Positions 8,219-17,144 of a DNA stretch of 64,000 nucleotides are shown in pieces (position 1 is the first letter of the stretch; each line of letters begins with the position of its first letter). The stretch covers positions 372,001 through 436,000 of the forward strand of contig NZ_VDUW01000001.1 in assembly GCF_008039555.1 (NCBI RefSeq). The letters run 5' to 3'. This stretch comes from Cerasibacillus terrae (GTDB lineage Bacteria > Bacillota > Bacilli > Bacillales > Amphibacillaceae). The notes beneath the pieces were generated by a model, which did not search any database, had not been told where the DNA came from, and saw nothing but the letters and a program-made list of their open reading frames with translations. The translations under genes and the position numbers were made by a program.

Positions 8219-11200
8219 GTGACGCTAGCAATGAAAGATTCAATAAAAATGAATAAACAACAGCTTCTTGCATTATTCCAAGAAATGATACAAGAAGAAG
8301 ATATGGAAAATGCAAATAAAATAGTTGATTTATATAAAAAACTTGAAGATAAAGAATTTGTTATCAGTTTTGCAGGTCATTTTTCTGCAGGGAAATCATC
8401 TATGATTAATGCATTACTTGGAAAGCAAATTTTGCCAAATAGTCCGATACCAACAAGTGCCAATATTGTAAAACTAACATCTGGTAAAGGATATGCCCGT
8501 GTTTATTTTCATAAAGATAATCCTATTCAATATAAAGAACCATATGATATAGAAATGATTAAGGATTATTGTATGGATAAAGATATGATTAAACAAATTG
8601 AAATTAATACAAAAGAAAACCTCATTCCTGAAAACTGTATAATTGTTGACACCCCAGGAATCGATGCAGCAGATGATGCAGACCGTCTAATGACCGAATC
8701 ATCCTTACATTTGGTTGATGCTCTCTTTTATGTAATGGATTATAATCATGTTCAATCAGAAGTGAATTTACAATTTCTACAACAAATCCAGGCAATGAAA
8801 ATTCCTTATTTCATTATCGTGAACCAAATTGATAAACATGATGAAAAAGAATTATCATTTGAAAATTTTAAACATAATGTACAAGAAACTTTTACACACT
8901 GGGGATTAAATCCAGAGAAAGTCTATTATACTTCTCTGTTCGATGATCAACTAGAAATAAATGAATTTCCTCAAGTAAAAGAGAAACTACGTATGTTATT
9001 GCAAAAAAATCATCAAGACCTTTTTCGTATCGATGAAGCAATAGAATATATCATCAAACAGCATAAGATGTATCAAAAAAATAAAGCAACAGAGCAAATA
9101 GCGGCATTATATACAGACGATACAATTGCAGAAGAAAATGTGCCTGAAAAAATCCAAAAAATGAAGAGAAAAATAGAAGCGATTGAAGAAAGAACACAAG
9201 CATTAGAAATTCAATTTAAAAGTGACTTAAATACAACATTGGATAATGCTTATCTCATGCCACGGGAATTAAGAGATAAAGCAAAAATGTATCTAGAAGC
9301 AAACCAGTCAGACTTTAAAGTTGGATTTTTTGGTGCAAAGAAAAAAACTGCTCATGAAAAAAAGCGGAGAGAAGAAGTATTTTTAACTGGTTTAAATGAT
9401 TCCATCCAATCAAATATTCAATGGAAAATCCGTGAGAAATTTTTAAATTTATTAAATGATTATCGTATTACGGATTCACAATTAAAAAATATAATCCAAG
9501 GAATTGCCATTTCTTTTACAAAAGAAGATTTGGAAAGAAAGCTTAATCCTGGTGCAAAAGTAAATGGGAATTATGTATTAAATTATACGGATGAACTGAG
9601 TGCATCCATTAAACAGAAATATAAACAACAAGCAAATACAATCAAAGAAGATATAATTTGTACATTTGAAGAACAAACAAAGGAAGAGAGAGACTCCTTA
9701 GAAGAGCAATTAGAAAAATTAATGAAATTACAAAAAGGAGAAGAACAAGAAGAAGCAATCCAAAAATCTCTACAAGAATCTTTTGACAATCTTGATCACC
9801 ACTTAGATGACATAGTAATTACAGAGGATACAAAACAATTACTACAACGAAAATTAAAAAGAAATCAAACTATTAAAGAAATGTCAACAGATGAAATCAT
9901 TCTAAATCAAGAGAAGAAAAGTACGACGAAAAAAGTTATTGAACAAGAACAGAGACAAACACGAACTACCACATCGCATTCGAGTAAAGAGATCATTCCA
10001 TGGATTGATCAGGCTGTGTCTGTTATTGAATCATTACCTGGATTTGAAAAAATTATAGAATCGATTCGTACCAAAAAAGACCGTTTAGAAAATCGAAATC
10101 TAACAATTGCTTTGTTTGGTGCATTTAGTGCAGGAAAATCTTCCTTGATTAATGCCTTAATTGGAAAAAATTTAATGCCATCATCACCAAATCCGACAAC
10201 AGCAGTAATTAATCGAATTTCGCCTGTATCAGAAACAAAAAAACATGGTACTGCAAAAGTTTATTTGAAATCAGAACAATTGTTAATGGATGATTTAATT
10301 GAAATTGTGAAACCTTTCAATCCACCAAAAACAAATCATTTTGGTGAGTTATTACAATGGGCCGAAGAAAAACGTATACCCGAAAAAGCTGAATTAAATA
10401 AAATGTATCAAGCTTATATAAAAGCATTGATACTTGGATATAAACAATTAGAACCATATATTGGGAAAACAATGATGATTACATTAGAAGAATTTGCTTC
10501 ATTTGCTGTTGAGGAACAAAAGGCAGCATATGTGGAAGCAATTGATCTTTATTATGATTGTTCGATTACAAAGCAAGGAATTACCTTAGTAGATACACCT
10601 GGAGCAGATTCTATTAATGCAAGACATACGAATGTATCTTTTGATTATATTAAATTTGCTGATGCTATTCTTTATGTAACATATTACAATCATGCTCTTT
10701 CACGAGCAGATAAAGACTTTCTAATGCAACTAGGTAGAGTGAAAGAATCCTTTGAATTAGATAAAATGTTTTTTATTATCAATGCTTCTGACTTAGCAAA
10801 AGATAAGAAGGAATTAGAATTAGTCACTAATTATGTTCAAGAACAATTGTTACAACTTGGAATACGCTTCCCTAGAATTTATCCAGTCTCAAGTAAAAAG
10901 TCTTTAGAAGAAATAGAAAATAATCAACCATTAAACAGGGAAATGGATCAGTTTGAACAAGACTTTTTCCATTTCGTCCATGAAGATTTAGTTGCATTGC
11001 TTATAGAATCACTTATATTTGATGTGAAACGAGCAGAGAAAACCGTAGCAAATTATTTAGATGTTTTACACTTGGATGAAAAAGAGAAGGAAAATTATCG
11101 TCTTCAATTACAACAAGAACAAACTAAGATGAAACAAATTATTTCTAATCTTGATTTATCCGTCTATATAACTCGTTTACAAGAGCGAATCCAAAAGCAA

Positions 11201-11860
11201 ATCTATTATTTGGAAGAACGATTTGCATTACGTTTCCATGATATGTTTAAAGATGAATTCAATCCAACTACCATTACTAAATCAGGGAGAGAAGGAATTC
11301 ATCAATTACAAACCTGCATGCGTAGTTTACTTGATTATTCAGGTTATGAATTACTTCAAGAAATACGTGCAATTAGCTTACGGATTGAAAAGTTTATCAA
11401 TGATTTGACAGCGGAAATCTATCAAAATATAATTGAACAAATAAAGAAACTAGACACGAAAATCACATTGGCTTCTTTTGAAAACTTTTCATTGAAAACA
11501 CCGGAATTCAAACAAGCATTTCAAGATATTTCAGTTAGTATGTTCCAAAAAGCATTAGCGAAGTTTAAGGGAACAAAAGCATTTTTCGTAAATAATGAGA
11601 AAGAGAAAATACGTGAGGACTTACTTACAATTCTAAAACCAGAAATAAAGCAGTATTTACAAGATTCCAAAGAAATGATGGATAGTTCCTTCTATGATCA
11701 ATGGAAAACATATATCGATATATTAGAGAAAAAAGTAATGGAAGAGATTGATATATATGTTGATAATCAACTAGCTTTTATAAAAGATACCAATGATGCA
11801 GAAACGTATTTACAAACAAAAGAGATGTTAACAGAAATTCTTACAACAATTGAAAAATAA
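8219..11860 (+). CDS. dynA: Bacterial dynamin DynA, two fused GTPase modules
   Basis: A large membrane-remodelling GTPase of about 1213 residues, made of two head-to-tail dynamin modules as in B. subtilis DynA (YpbR, 1193 aa), which tethers and fuses membranes and protects against phage and pore damage. Module 1 has P-loop GHFSAGKSS (about 53-61), switch DTPGID and NQID. Module 2 has P-loop GAFSAGKSS (about 634-642), DTPGAD and NASD. Long charged coiled-coil stretches follow each GTPase. An upstream ATG at 8183 is in frame but has no ribosome binding site; GTG at 8219 has GAAAGGA eight bases ahead and is preferred. The exonuclease gene follows 14 nt later, the same pairing as dynA-ypcP. Confidence 0.93.
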   Translation: MTLAMKDSIKMNKQQLLALFQEMIQEEDMENANKIVDLYKKLEDKEFVISFAGHFSAGKSSMINALLGKQILPNSPIPTSANIVKLTSGKGYARVYFHKDNPIQYKEPYDIEMIKDYCMDKDMIKQIEINTKENLIPENCIIVDTPGIDAADDADRLMTESSLHLVDALFYVMDYNHVQSEVNLQFLQQIQAMKIPYFIIVNQIDKHDEKELSFENFKHNVQETFTHWGLNPEKVYYTSLFDDQLEINEFPQVKEKLRMLLQKNHQDLFRIDEAIEYIIKQHKMYQKNKATEQIAALYTDDTIAEENVPEKIQKMKRKIEAIEERTQALEIQFKSDLNTTLDNAYLMPRELRDKAKMYLEANQSDFKVGFFGAKKKTAHEKKRREEVFLTGLNDSIQSNIQWKIREKFLNLLNDYRITDSQLKNIIQGIAISFTKEDLERKLNPGAKVNGNYVLNYTDELSASIKQKYKQQANTIKEDIICTFEEQTKEERDSLEEQLEKLMKLQKGEEQEEAIQKSLQESFDNLDHHLDDIVITEDTKQLLQRKLKRNQTIKEMSTDEIILNQEKKSTTKKVIEQEQRQTRTTTSHSSKEIIPWIDQAVSVIESLPGFEKIIESIRTKKDRLENRNLTIALFGAFSAGKSSLINALIGKNLMPSSPNPTTAVINRISPVSETKKHGTAKVYLKSEQLLMDDLIEIVKPFNPPKTNHFGELLQWAEEKRIPEKAELNKMYQAYIKALILGYKQLEPYIGKTMMITLEEFASFAVEEQKAAYVEAIDLYYDCSITKQGITLVDTPGADSINARHTNVSFDYIKFADAILYVTYYNHALSRADKDFLMQLGRVKESFELDKMFFIINASDLAKDKKELELVTNYVQEQLLQLGIRFPRIYPVSSKKSLEEIENNQPLNREMDQFEQDFFHFVHEDLVALLIESLIFDVKRAEKTVANYLDVLHLDEKEKENYRLQLQQEQTKMKQIISNLDLSVYITRLQERIQKQIYYLEERFALRFHDMFKDEFNPTTITKSGREGIHQLQTCMRSLLDYSGYELLQEIRAISLRIEKFINDLTAEIYQNIIEQIKKLDTKITLASFENFSLKTPEFKQAFQDISVSMFQKALAKFKGTKAFFVNNEKEKIREDLLTILKPEIKQYLQDSKEMMDSSFYDQWKTYIDILEKKVMEEIDIYVDNQLAFIKDTNDAETYLQTKEMLTEILTTIEK

Positions 11861-11874
11861 AAGGATGTTTATTC

Positions 11875-12738
11875 ATGGAGAAAAAGGCAGTTATGCTTGT
11901 TGATGGGATGGCTTTATTATTTAGAGGCTATTATGCAACGGCATATCGAGGAAATTTTATGAAGACAGAAAATGGAACTCCTACAAATGGGGTACAGCAA
12001 TTTCTCCGATACTTCTTGAATGCAATTCATAAATTCGGACCATCCCATGTAATCTGTTGCTGGGACATGGAATCTAGGACGTTTCGTACTGAAATGTATG
12101 AACCATATAAAGCAAATCGATCTTTACCACCGGAAGAATTGGTTCCACAATTTGATTTAGTAAAAAATGTAGTGGAAGCTTTTGATGTTCCAAACATTGG
12201 TCTGGAAAACTATGAAGCAGATGATTGTATCGGAACACTTGCCAAAGAATATGGTGTAGATCATGATGTTCTAATCCTGACTGGTGATCATGATATCTTA
12301 CAACTTGTTGATGAACAAATACAAGTTGCTATTATGAAAAAAGGTCAGGGAAATTATGAAGTTTATAATCTAGATAACTTTTATGAAAAAAAGGGTATTT
12401 ACCCTCATCAAATGATTGATATGAAAGGTTTAATGGGAGATACGGCTGATAACTATCCAGGAGTGAAAGGAATAGGGGAGAAAACAGCACGTAAACTATT
12501 AACTGAATATGAAACCATTGATACCTTACTTGAAAATATTTATCAATTATCAACTAGTTTACAAGACAAATTACAAACAGACATAGACATGTTACATTTA
12601 TCTCGTGAGTTAGCAGAGATAAAATGCGATATTCCTATTACATGTAATTTAGATAATGCAGTGTGGGAATATAATCAAGAGAAAGTTATAACTGTTTTTA
12701 AAAAATTACAGTTTACCCGTTTATTAGATTTGGTATAA
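11875..12738 (+). CDS. ypcP: 5'-3' exonuclease / flap endonuclease-like protein (YpcP)
   Basis: A 287-residue stand-alone relative of the N-terminal 5'-nuclease domain of DNA polymerase I. Metal-binding acidic clusters are present: LVDGMALLFRGYY at the N-terminus, YEADDCIG (about 113), LTGDHDILQLVD (about 136) and MGDTADNYPGVKGIGEKTA with the helix-hairpin-helix (about 187-206). It removes RNA primers or flaps during DNA replication and repair. RBS AAAGGATG is 7 nt before the ATG, and it is co-directional with dynA. Confidence 0.92.
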   Translation: MEKKAVMLVDGMALLFRGYYATAYRGNFMKTENGTPTNGVQQFLRYFLNAIHKFGPSHVICCWDMESRTFRTEMYEPYKANRSLPPEELVPQFDLVKNVVEAFDVPNIGLENYEADDCIGTLAKEYGVDHDVLILTGDHDILQLVDEQIQVAIMKKGQGNYEVYNLDNFYEKKGIYPHQMIDMKGLMGDTADNYPGVKGIGEKTARKLLTEYETIDTLLENIYQLSTSLQDKLQTDIDMLHLSRELAEIKCDIPITCNLDNAVWEYNQEKVITVFKKLQFTRLLDLV

Positions 12739-12782
12739 AATATCATTTTTGATAAATACTATGTTGTAAGAACCTTAAAAAC

Positions 12783-12825
12783 TAGACGTACGTGTCAAAT
12801 TGTCTTATAATACCCTTAGAGGTAT
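12783..12825 (+). promoter_or_regulatory. cstR promoter with overlapping operator
   Basis: TAGACG (12783-12788), a 17-nt spacer and a perfect TATAAT (12806-12811) form a SigA promoter. The inverted repeat ATACC-N6-GGTAT at 12810-12825 overlaps the -10 box and start site, and it has the AT-flanked C/G tract character of CsoR/CstR operators. This suggests autorepression. Confidence 0.65.
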
Positions 12826-12838
12826 AGGGGGATTTAAA

Positions 12839-13099
12839 ATGGAATATACATCACAAGTAAAAAACCGTTTAAAAAGAGTAGAAGGGCAGGTACGCGGTGT
12901 ATTACGCATGATGGATGAAGAAAAGGAATGTAAAGATGTCATCAGTCAATTATCTGCAGCACGTTCTGCCTTAGATAGAGCAATTGCATTAATTGTTGCG
13001 GAAAATTTACAAGTATGTGTAAAAGAACAATATGAAAACGGTGAAGAAAGTTCTGATGTTGTACAAGAAGCAATACAATTATTAGTCAAAAGTAGATAA
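12839..13099 (+). CDS. cstR: CstR-type persulfide-sensing repressor (CsoR/RcnR family)
   Basis: An 86-residue all-helical repressor. Cys31 (KECKDV) and Cys60 (ENLQVCV) are conserved, but the copper-ligand His of true CsoR is Asn (N56). This Cys-Asn-Cys pattern is that of CstR, which senses hydropersulfides by forming di- or trisulfide links between its two cysteines. The ATG at 12839 follows a GGGGG ribosome binding site; the longer TTG-initiated frame from 12800 would run through the promoter -10 and is rejected. CstR normally controls sulfide-oxidation genes (rhodanese, persulfide dioxygenase, SQR). None is adjacent, so it is an orphan here. Confidence 0.85.
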   Translation: MEYTSQVKNRLKRVEGQVRGVLRMMDEEKECKDVISQLSAARSALDRAIALIVAENLQVCVKEQYENGEESSDVVQEAIQLLVKSR

Positions 13100-13123
13100 A
13101 GAAATTTCTTTCCGTTAAAATGG

Positions 13124-13161
13124 AAAAACCAGGGAGTAAATGAATGTACTTCCTGGTTTTT
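13124..13161. terminator. Bidirectional terminator between cstR and the recombinase gene
   Basis: Stem AAAAACCAGG / CCTGGTTTTT with an 18-nt loop. T-runs on both strands serve the convergent cstR (+) and integrase (-) genes. Confidence 0.8.
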
Positions 13162-13169
13162 TTATGCTA

Positions 13170-14339
13170 TTAAAACGATTGAATGATTGATGAATTCTTC
13201 CATTTCTTTGCAACGTGGTTTTTTCGTTGTTCATGTTTTTCGAGGTAAATCATCGTTGTTTCTATTTTTTTATGTCCTAATGCTTGCATGATTCGAAAAA
13301 TATCTGCACCTTCCTCAGCACTTATTATTGCAAAGCCATGACGCAATGTATGTGGTGTTATCGAGCGATTTTCGTCGTTTATAAAAGGAAGGTCAGCTCT
13401 AGACAGTGCATCAGATAAATATTTGGATAAATATTTATAAGAATAGGGACGATGTCTTGCCGTAACAAAAAGAAAGGATTTATCGTTTTTATTCAAATTT
13501 GTTTCTAAGCCCCGTCTCTTACGAAAATCAATAATCGCTTGGAATACATTCGGAAAAATAAATAGCTCTCGTTTTTCATTTCCCTTTCCAATGACTTCTA
13601 ACCAGTGTCCGTCACCATCATAGGATAAGTCACAAATTCTAGCTGTAGAAATCTCCCTAATCCTTGCTCCCGTTGTGAGTAGAACAGACAAGAAGCCAAA
13701 GACGATAGGATGTTTTTCATAATAATGTAATAACTGGATTGCTTCTTCTGTATATAGATCTCGGTTCGGTCGATCGCGTCTATGTATATTAGCACTTTTA
13801 AATGTTGCATGAAGTGGCTTTGTTATATATTTTTTATGATACAAAAATGTTAGGAAAGACTTAAAGATTCCTGTTTTCCTTGCTATTGTTGCAACCGAAT
13901 ACGGCTTATTTCCTTTACCATTAGGAACAATTTTTAACCAGTCTTGAAACTTGCGGATATGTTTTCTTTCTATGTTCTTAAATATTGAATAAATATCCAG
14001 ATTTGATAGGTGAAAAGATATTATCTCACCATGGTTCATAAATAGATCATAGATCCATAATAGTTCTCGCAAATACTCCTGTTTTGTCTCTTTTGTTCGG
14101 TTTTTCCTCTCATCTTGGTCCTTTTCCTCGTGAACAAACAGATAGATCATTTCTAAATCACTAAAATAAGAATAATCCTCATCATTTTTAGAATCTATGA
14201 TATCTAACATTTTATGATACAAAGTTACATTTAGCATATTGTGTACTAAGTTCGGAATCATCTGTTTATTTAATGTTATATTTGACAATGATAGTTTATC
14301 CTTATTTGTATTATTCGTCAATGAATGATTTGTAGTCAT
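13170..14339 (-). CDS. Tyrosine recombinase (phage-integrase family)
   Basis: A 389-residue site-specific recombinase. All catalytic residues are present: Arg226 (TTGARIREI), Lys252 (GKGNEKR), His330 and Arg333 (HTLRHGF), His356 (LGHKKIETT) and the nucleophile Tyr365 (MIYLEKHE). Residues about 85-175 form the SAM-like core-binding domain. The first 80 residues are a low-complexity Asn/Asp-rich extension I do not recognise; XerC/D are about 300 residues. It is convergent with cstR and divergent from the HTH protein gene. No cargo genes or obvious att repeats flank it, so it may be a domesticated recombinase or what remains of an element. Its target site is unknown. Confidence 0.88.
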   Translation of the reverse strand: MTTNHSLTNNTNKDKLSLSNITLNKQMIPNLVHNMLNVTLYHKMLDIIDSKNDEDYSYFSDLEMIYLFVHEEKDQDERKNRTKETKQEYLRELLWIYDLFMNHGEIISFHLSNLDIYSIFKNIERKHIRKFQDWLKIVPNGKGNKPYSVATIARKTGIFKSFLTFLYHKKYITKPLHATFKSANIHRRDRPNRDLYTEEAIQLLHYYEKHPIVFGFLSVLLTTGARIREISTARICDLSYDGDGHWLEVIGKGNEKRELFIFPNVFQAIIDFRKRRGLETNLNKNDKSFLFVTARHRPYSYKYLSKYLSDALSRADLPFINDENRSITPHTLRHGFAIISAEEGADIFRIMQALGHKKIETTMIYLEKHEQRKNHVAKKWKNSSIIQSF

Positions 14340-14620
14340 TATATATACTCCAATCTATTGATACTAATTATATTATATATACTTTATTTTATATACAACA
14401 GAATCAATATATATAAATATACAATACCTATAATATAAATGAATTAATTGATATTATAACACTTAATATCTTTTAATAGTAGAAAAATGGTCTATTTGTC
14501 ACCATTATTAATATTATTATATATTTTATAATTAAGACTTAATATATGATGTTTTATTATTTTTATATTAATATTTAATTATGATATGATGATATTAGTA
14601 TACATATATTAAAACTTAGA
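14340..14620. other. Extremely AT-rich divergent intergenic region
   Basis: About 280 bp, almost entirely A/T, separate the divergent recombinase and HTH-protein genes. The region holds recurring short words (ATTGATACTAAT and ATTGATATTATA; three cases of CTTAATAT or close variants; AATATTAATATT-like palindromes; several TATATATAC tracts). It must contain both promoters; TATGAT near 14580 is a candidate -10 for the rightward gene. The repeats are plausible binding sites for the HTH protein or recombination sites; this is inference. Confidence 0.5.
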
Positions 14621-14638
14621 ATGTCAGGAGAGTTTATT

Positions 14639-15619
14639 GTGGTAAATGATGAACAATTACTAACAACAAAACAAGTTGCGGAGATTTTGAATTTGTCGAT
14701 TCCAACAATTTATAAATATATTAAAGAAAAAAGATTGCATCCAATTTATGAAGATTCTTGGCAAATTGATGAAACGCATTTATTTAAGAAAGAGGACGTA
14801 GAGGAGTTAAAGGGTAAGTTAAAAAAACCTGGGCTTACAACTGGGGAAGTAGCCAAACAATTACAAGTACATCCCACGACCGTTGCTACCTATATAAAAA
14901 AAGGAGAATTAAAAGCAACCAAACAACTATATAAAGGAAGAAATCTATATTTTATTAAAGAAGAAGAAGTTGTCAATTTCAAAAGATCACATCCAAAACA
15001 ACAAAAACGAAGAAAAAAGGACTTTTATCATAAAGCAACAGGATTGTACTTATTTCAGACGGTGAAAAACAAACAAACGTTTGAACTAGGAAGAATTATG
15101 AAATTATCCAATGGAAGTGGAGAAGTATGGACTGAGAGTGGGGAGATTATAGTCTTTGATCAGATGCAACAGCATAATTTTTTTGCTGTGGAAAACTTTT
15201 TAGAGAAATCCTATATTACGAAACGTGGGTATGTAATTTTTCGCTTTCCAATACCAAAACATATCGCTTCACCTATTTTTCCACTTATTGAATTATTTTA
15301 TCGTGCACTAAGCTACCGGAATATCCGGGTAACCAAGAGGGAACAACATATTCAACTAGAAGTAAAGCCCTGTTTCATAAAAGAGTTAAATGAAGACTCG
15401 CATCCATATGAAATAAATTTATTACAAAAGCATATTATAAAAGGTTCTGTTATAAAGAGACATAATGGCCTGCTTTTGGAAAGTGATATGGAAGTGTTAA
15501 CCATTAATCTTTCTTCCTCATTAAAAAATCGTTTAAAAGAGTTAGCAAAACATCAAGATCTAACAATGGAAGAGTATGTTCGTAAATTAATACAGATGAA
15601 AGCATCTGAACATCAATAG
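14639..15619 (+). CDS. DNA-binding protein with two HTH domains and a ribbon-helix-helix tail
   Basis: About 326 residues. Two excisionase/MerR-like HTH units are visible: TTKQVAEILNLSIPTIYKYI (about 9-55, with a wing) and TTGEVAKQLQVHPTTVATYI (about 66-110). A basic linker (KQQKRRKKDF), a middle region I cannot assign, and a C-terminal ribbon-helix-helix-like segment (LTINLSSSLKNRLKELAKH, then MEEYVRKLIQ) follow. The GTG at 14639 has AGGAGAG six bases ahead; the in-frame ATG at 14621 lies before that ribosome binding site and is less likely. Divergence from the recombinase suggests an Xis-like directionality factor or regulator for it. Confidence 0.75.
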   Translation: MVNDEQLLTTKQVAEILNLSIPTIYKYIKEKRLHPIYEDSWQIDETHLFKKEDVEELKGKLKKPGLTTGEVAKQLQVHPTTVATYIKKGELKATKQLYKGRNLYFIKEEEVVNFKRSHPKQQKRRKKDFYHKATGLYLFQTVKNKQTFELGRIMKLSNGSGEVWTESGEIIVFDQMQQHNFFAVENFLEKSYITKRGYVIFRFPIPKHIASPIFPLIELFYRALSYRNIRVTKREQHIQLEVKPCFIKELNEDSHPYEINLLQKHIIKGSVIKRHNGLLLESDMEVLTINLSSSLKNRLKELAKHQDLTMEEYVRKLIQMKASEHQ

Positions 15620-15642
15620 TTATTAAAAAGAGGAAATATGAC

Positions 15643-15669
15643 TATATATTTTTTAAAATAAGCCGATAA
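15643..15669 (+). promoter_or_regulatory. SigD (flagellar sigma) promoter of cheV
   Basis: TATA (15643-15646), a 15-nt spacer and a full GCCGATAA (15662-15669) match the SigD consensus TAAA-N15-GCCGATAA with one mismatch. It lies 54 bp upstream of cheV, which is a SigD-regulon gene in B. subtilis. Confidence 0.85.
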
Positions 15670-15722
15670 AAGGATAAAGACGTTTTTAAAATAAGTGGAG
15701 AATTAGGAGAGAATGTTTCATT

Positions 15723-16631
15723 ATGATAGATAATGCTGATATTTTATTAGAAAGTGGCACAAATGAATTGGAAGTTATTTTATTTGAAGTTGGACTTGGG
15801 ACATATGGGATAAACGTGCTAAAAGTACGTGAAATCATTCAACCTGTACCGGTAACAAAAATACCAAATTCACCAGATAATGTAGAAGGTTTGATTATGC
15901 TGCGTGATGAAGTATTACCAGTTATTAACTTGGCACAAGTTTTAAATGTGGAAAATTCATCTGATGCATCAAAGGACAAATTTATTATTGGGGAATTAAA
16001 TCAAATTAAAATTGCATTTCGTGTACATCATGTATCACGGATTCACCGTATTTCATGGGAGCAAATCGAAAAACCAAATGAATTATCAACTGGGAATCAA
16101 GTATATGCAATTGGAATTATAAAGTTAGAAGAAACTATGCCGGTTTTATTAGATTTTGAAAAAATAATCATCGATATTGCTCCTGAATCTGGTATAAATG
16201 TTGATACATTAAATACCTTGGGACCACGAGAGCGATCTAGTAAGCATATTATAGCAGCTGAAGATTCTGCTGTATTACGGGAATTATTAAAAGATACGTT
16301 AGTGAAAGCAGGTTATGAAAAAGTAACATTTTTTGGCGATGGAAAGGAAGCTTGGGAATATTTATCATCTTTATCAAATGACAATGAAATGGATCCATCA
16401 GAAAAAGTCCAATTAGTACTTACAGATATTGAAATGCCACAAATGGATGGACACCATTTAACAAAGAAAATTAAAGAAGATGCTCGTTTAAAAGAAATTC
16501 CAGTTATTATTTTCTCATCTTTAATTACAGATGATCTATTCCATAAGGGCAAACAAGTAGGAGCAAGTTCACAAGTAAGTAAACCTCAGATTGTGGAATT
16601 AGTGAAAGAGATTGATCAGTATATATTATAA
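15723..16631 (+). CDS. cheV: Chemotaxis coupling protein CheV
   Basis: A 302-residue fusion of a CheW coupling domain (about 15-155; GINVLKVREIIQPV, GLIMLRDEVLPVINL) and a response-regulator receiver domain (about 174-300). The acid pocket is E180/D181, the phospho-acceptor is Asp235 in LVLTDIEMPQMDG, and the switch Lys is in QVSKPQ. CheV links chemoreceptors to CheA and takes part in adaptation. Length and Asp number agree with B. subtilis CheV. RBS AGGAGAG is 11 nt upstream. It is transcribed alone from the SigD promoter and ends at a hairpin. Confidence 0.96.
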   Translation: MIDNADILLESGTNELEVILFEVGLGTYGINVLKVREIIQPVPVTKIPNSPDNVEGLIMLRDEVLPVINLAQVLNVENSSDASKDKFIIGELNQIKIAFRVHHVSRIHRISWEQIEKPNELSTGNQVYAIGIIKLEETMPVLLDFEKIIIDIAPESGINVDTLNTLGPRERSSKHIIAAEDSAVLRELLKDTLVKAGYEKVTFFGDGKEAWEYLSSLSNDNEMDPSEKVQLVLTDIEMPQMDGHHLTKKIKEDARLKEIPVIIFSSLITDDLFHKGKQVGASSQVSKPQIVELVKEIDQYIL

Positions 16632-16691
16632 TGACTTATTTCATTTTCGTTATTAATAAAAATAACCCTAATGAATAACAGAACCTTTCGG

Positions 16692-16732
16692 CCAGTTGTC
16701 GATTAAGTATAGACAACTGGTTGTGTATTATT
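16692..16732 (+). terminator. Probable terminator of cheV
   Basis: A perfect 9-bp stem CCAGTTGTC / GACAACTGG with an 11-nt loop, followed by a T-rich but interrupted tail (TTGTGTATTATTT). It lies 60 bp after the cheV stop. Confidence 0.55.

Positions 16733-17144
<412 letters not shown>

Noticed and set aside
12800..12838. TTG-initiated N-terminal extension of cstR
   Set aside because: It would overlap the -10 box and operator; the ATG at 12839 matches CstR length.
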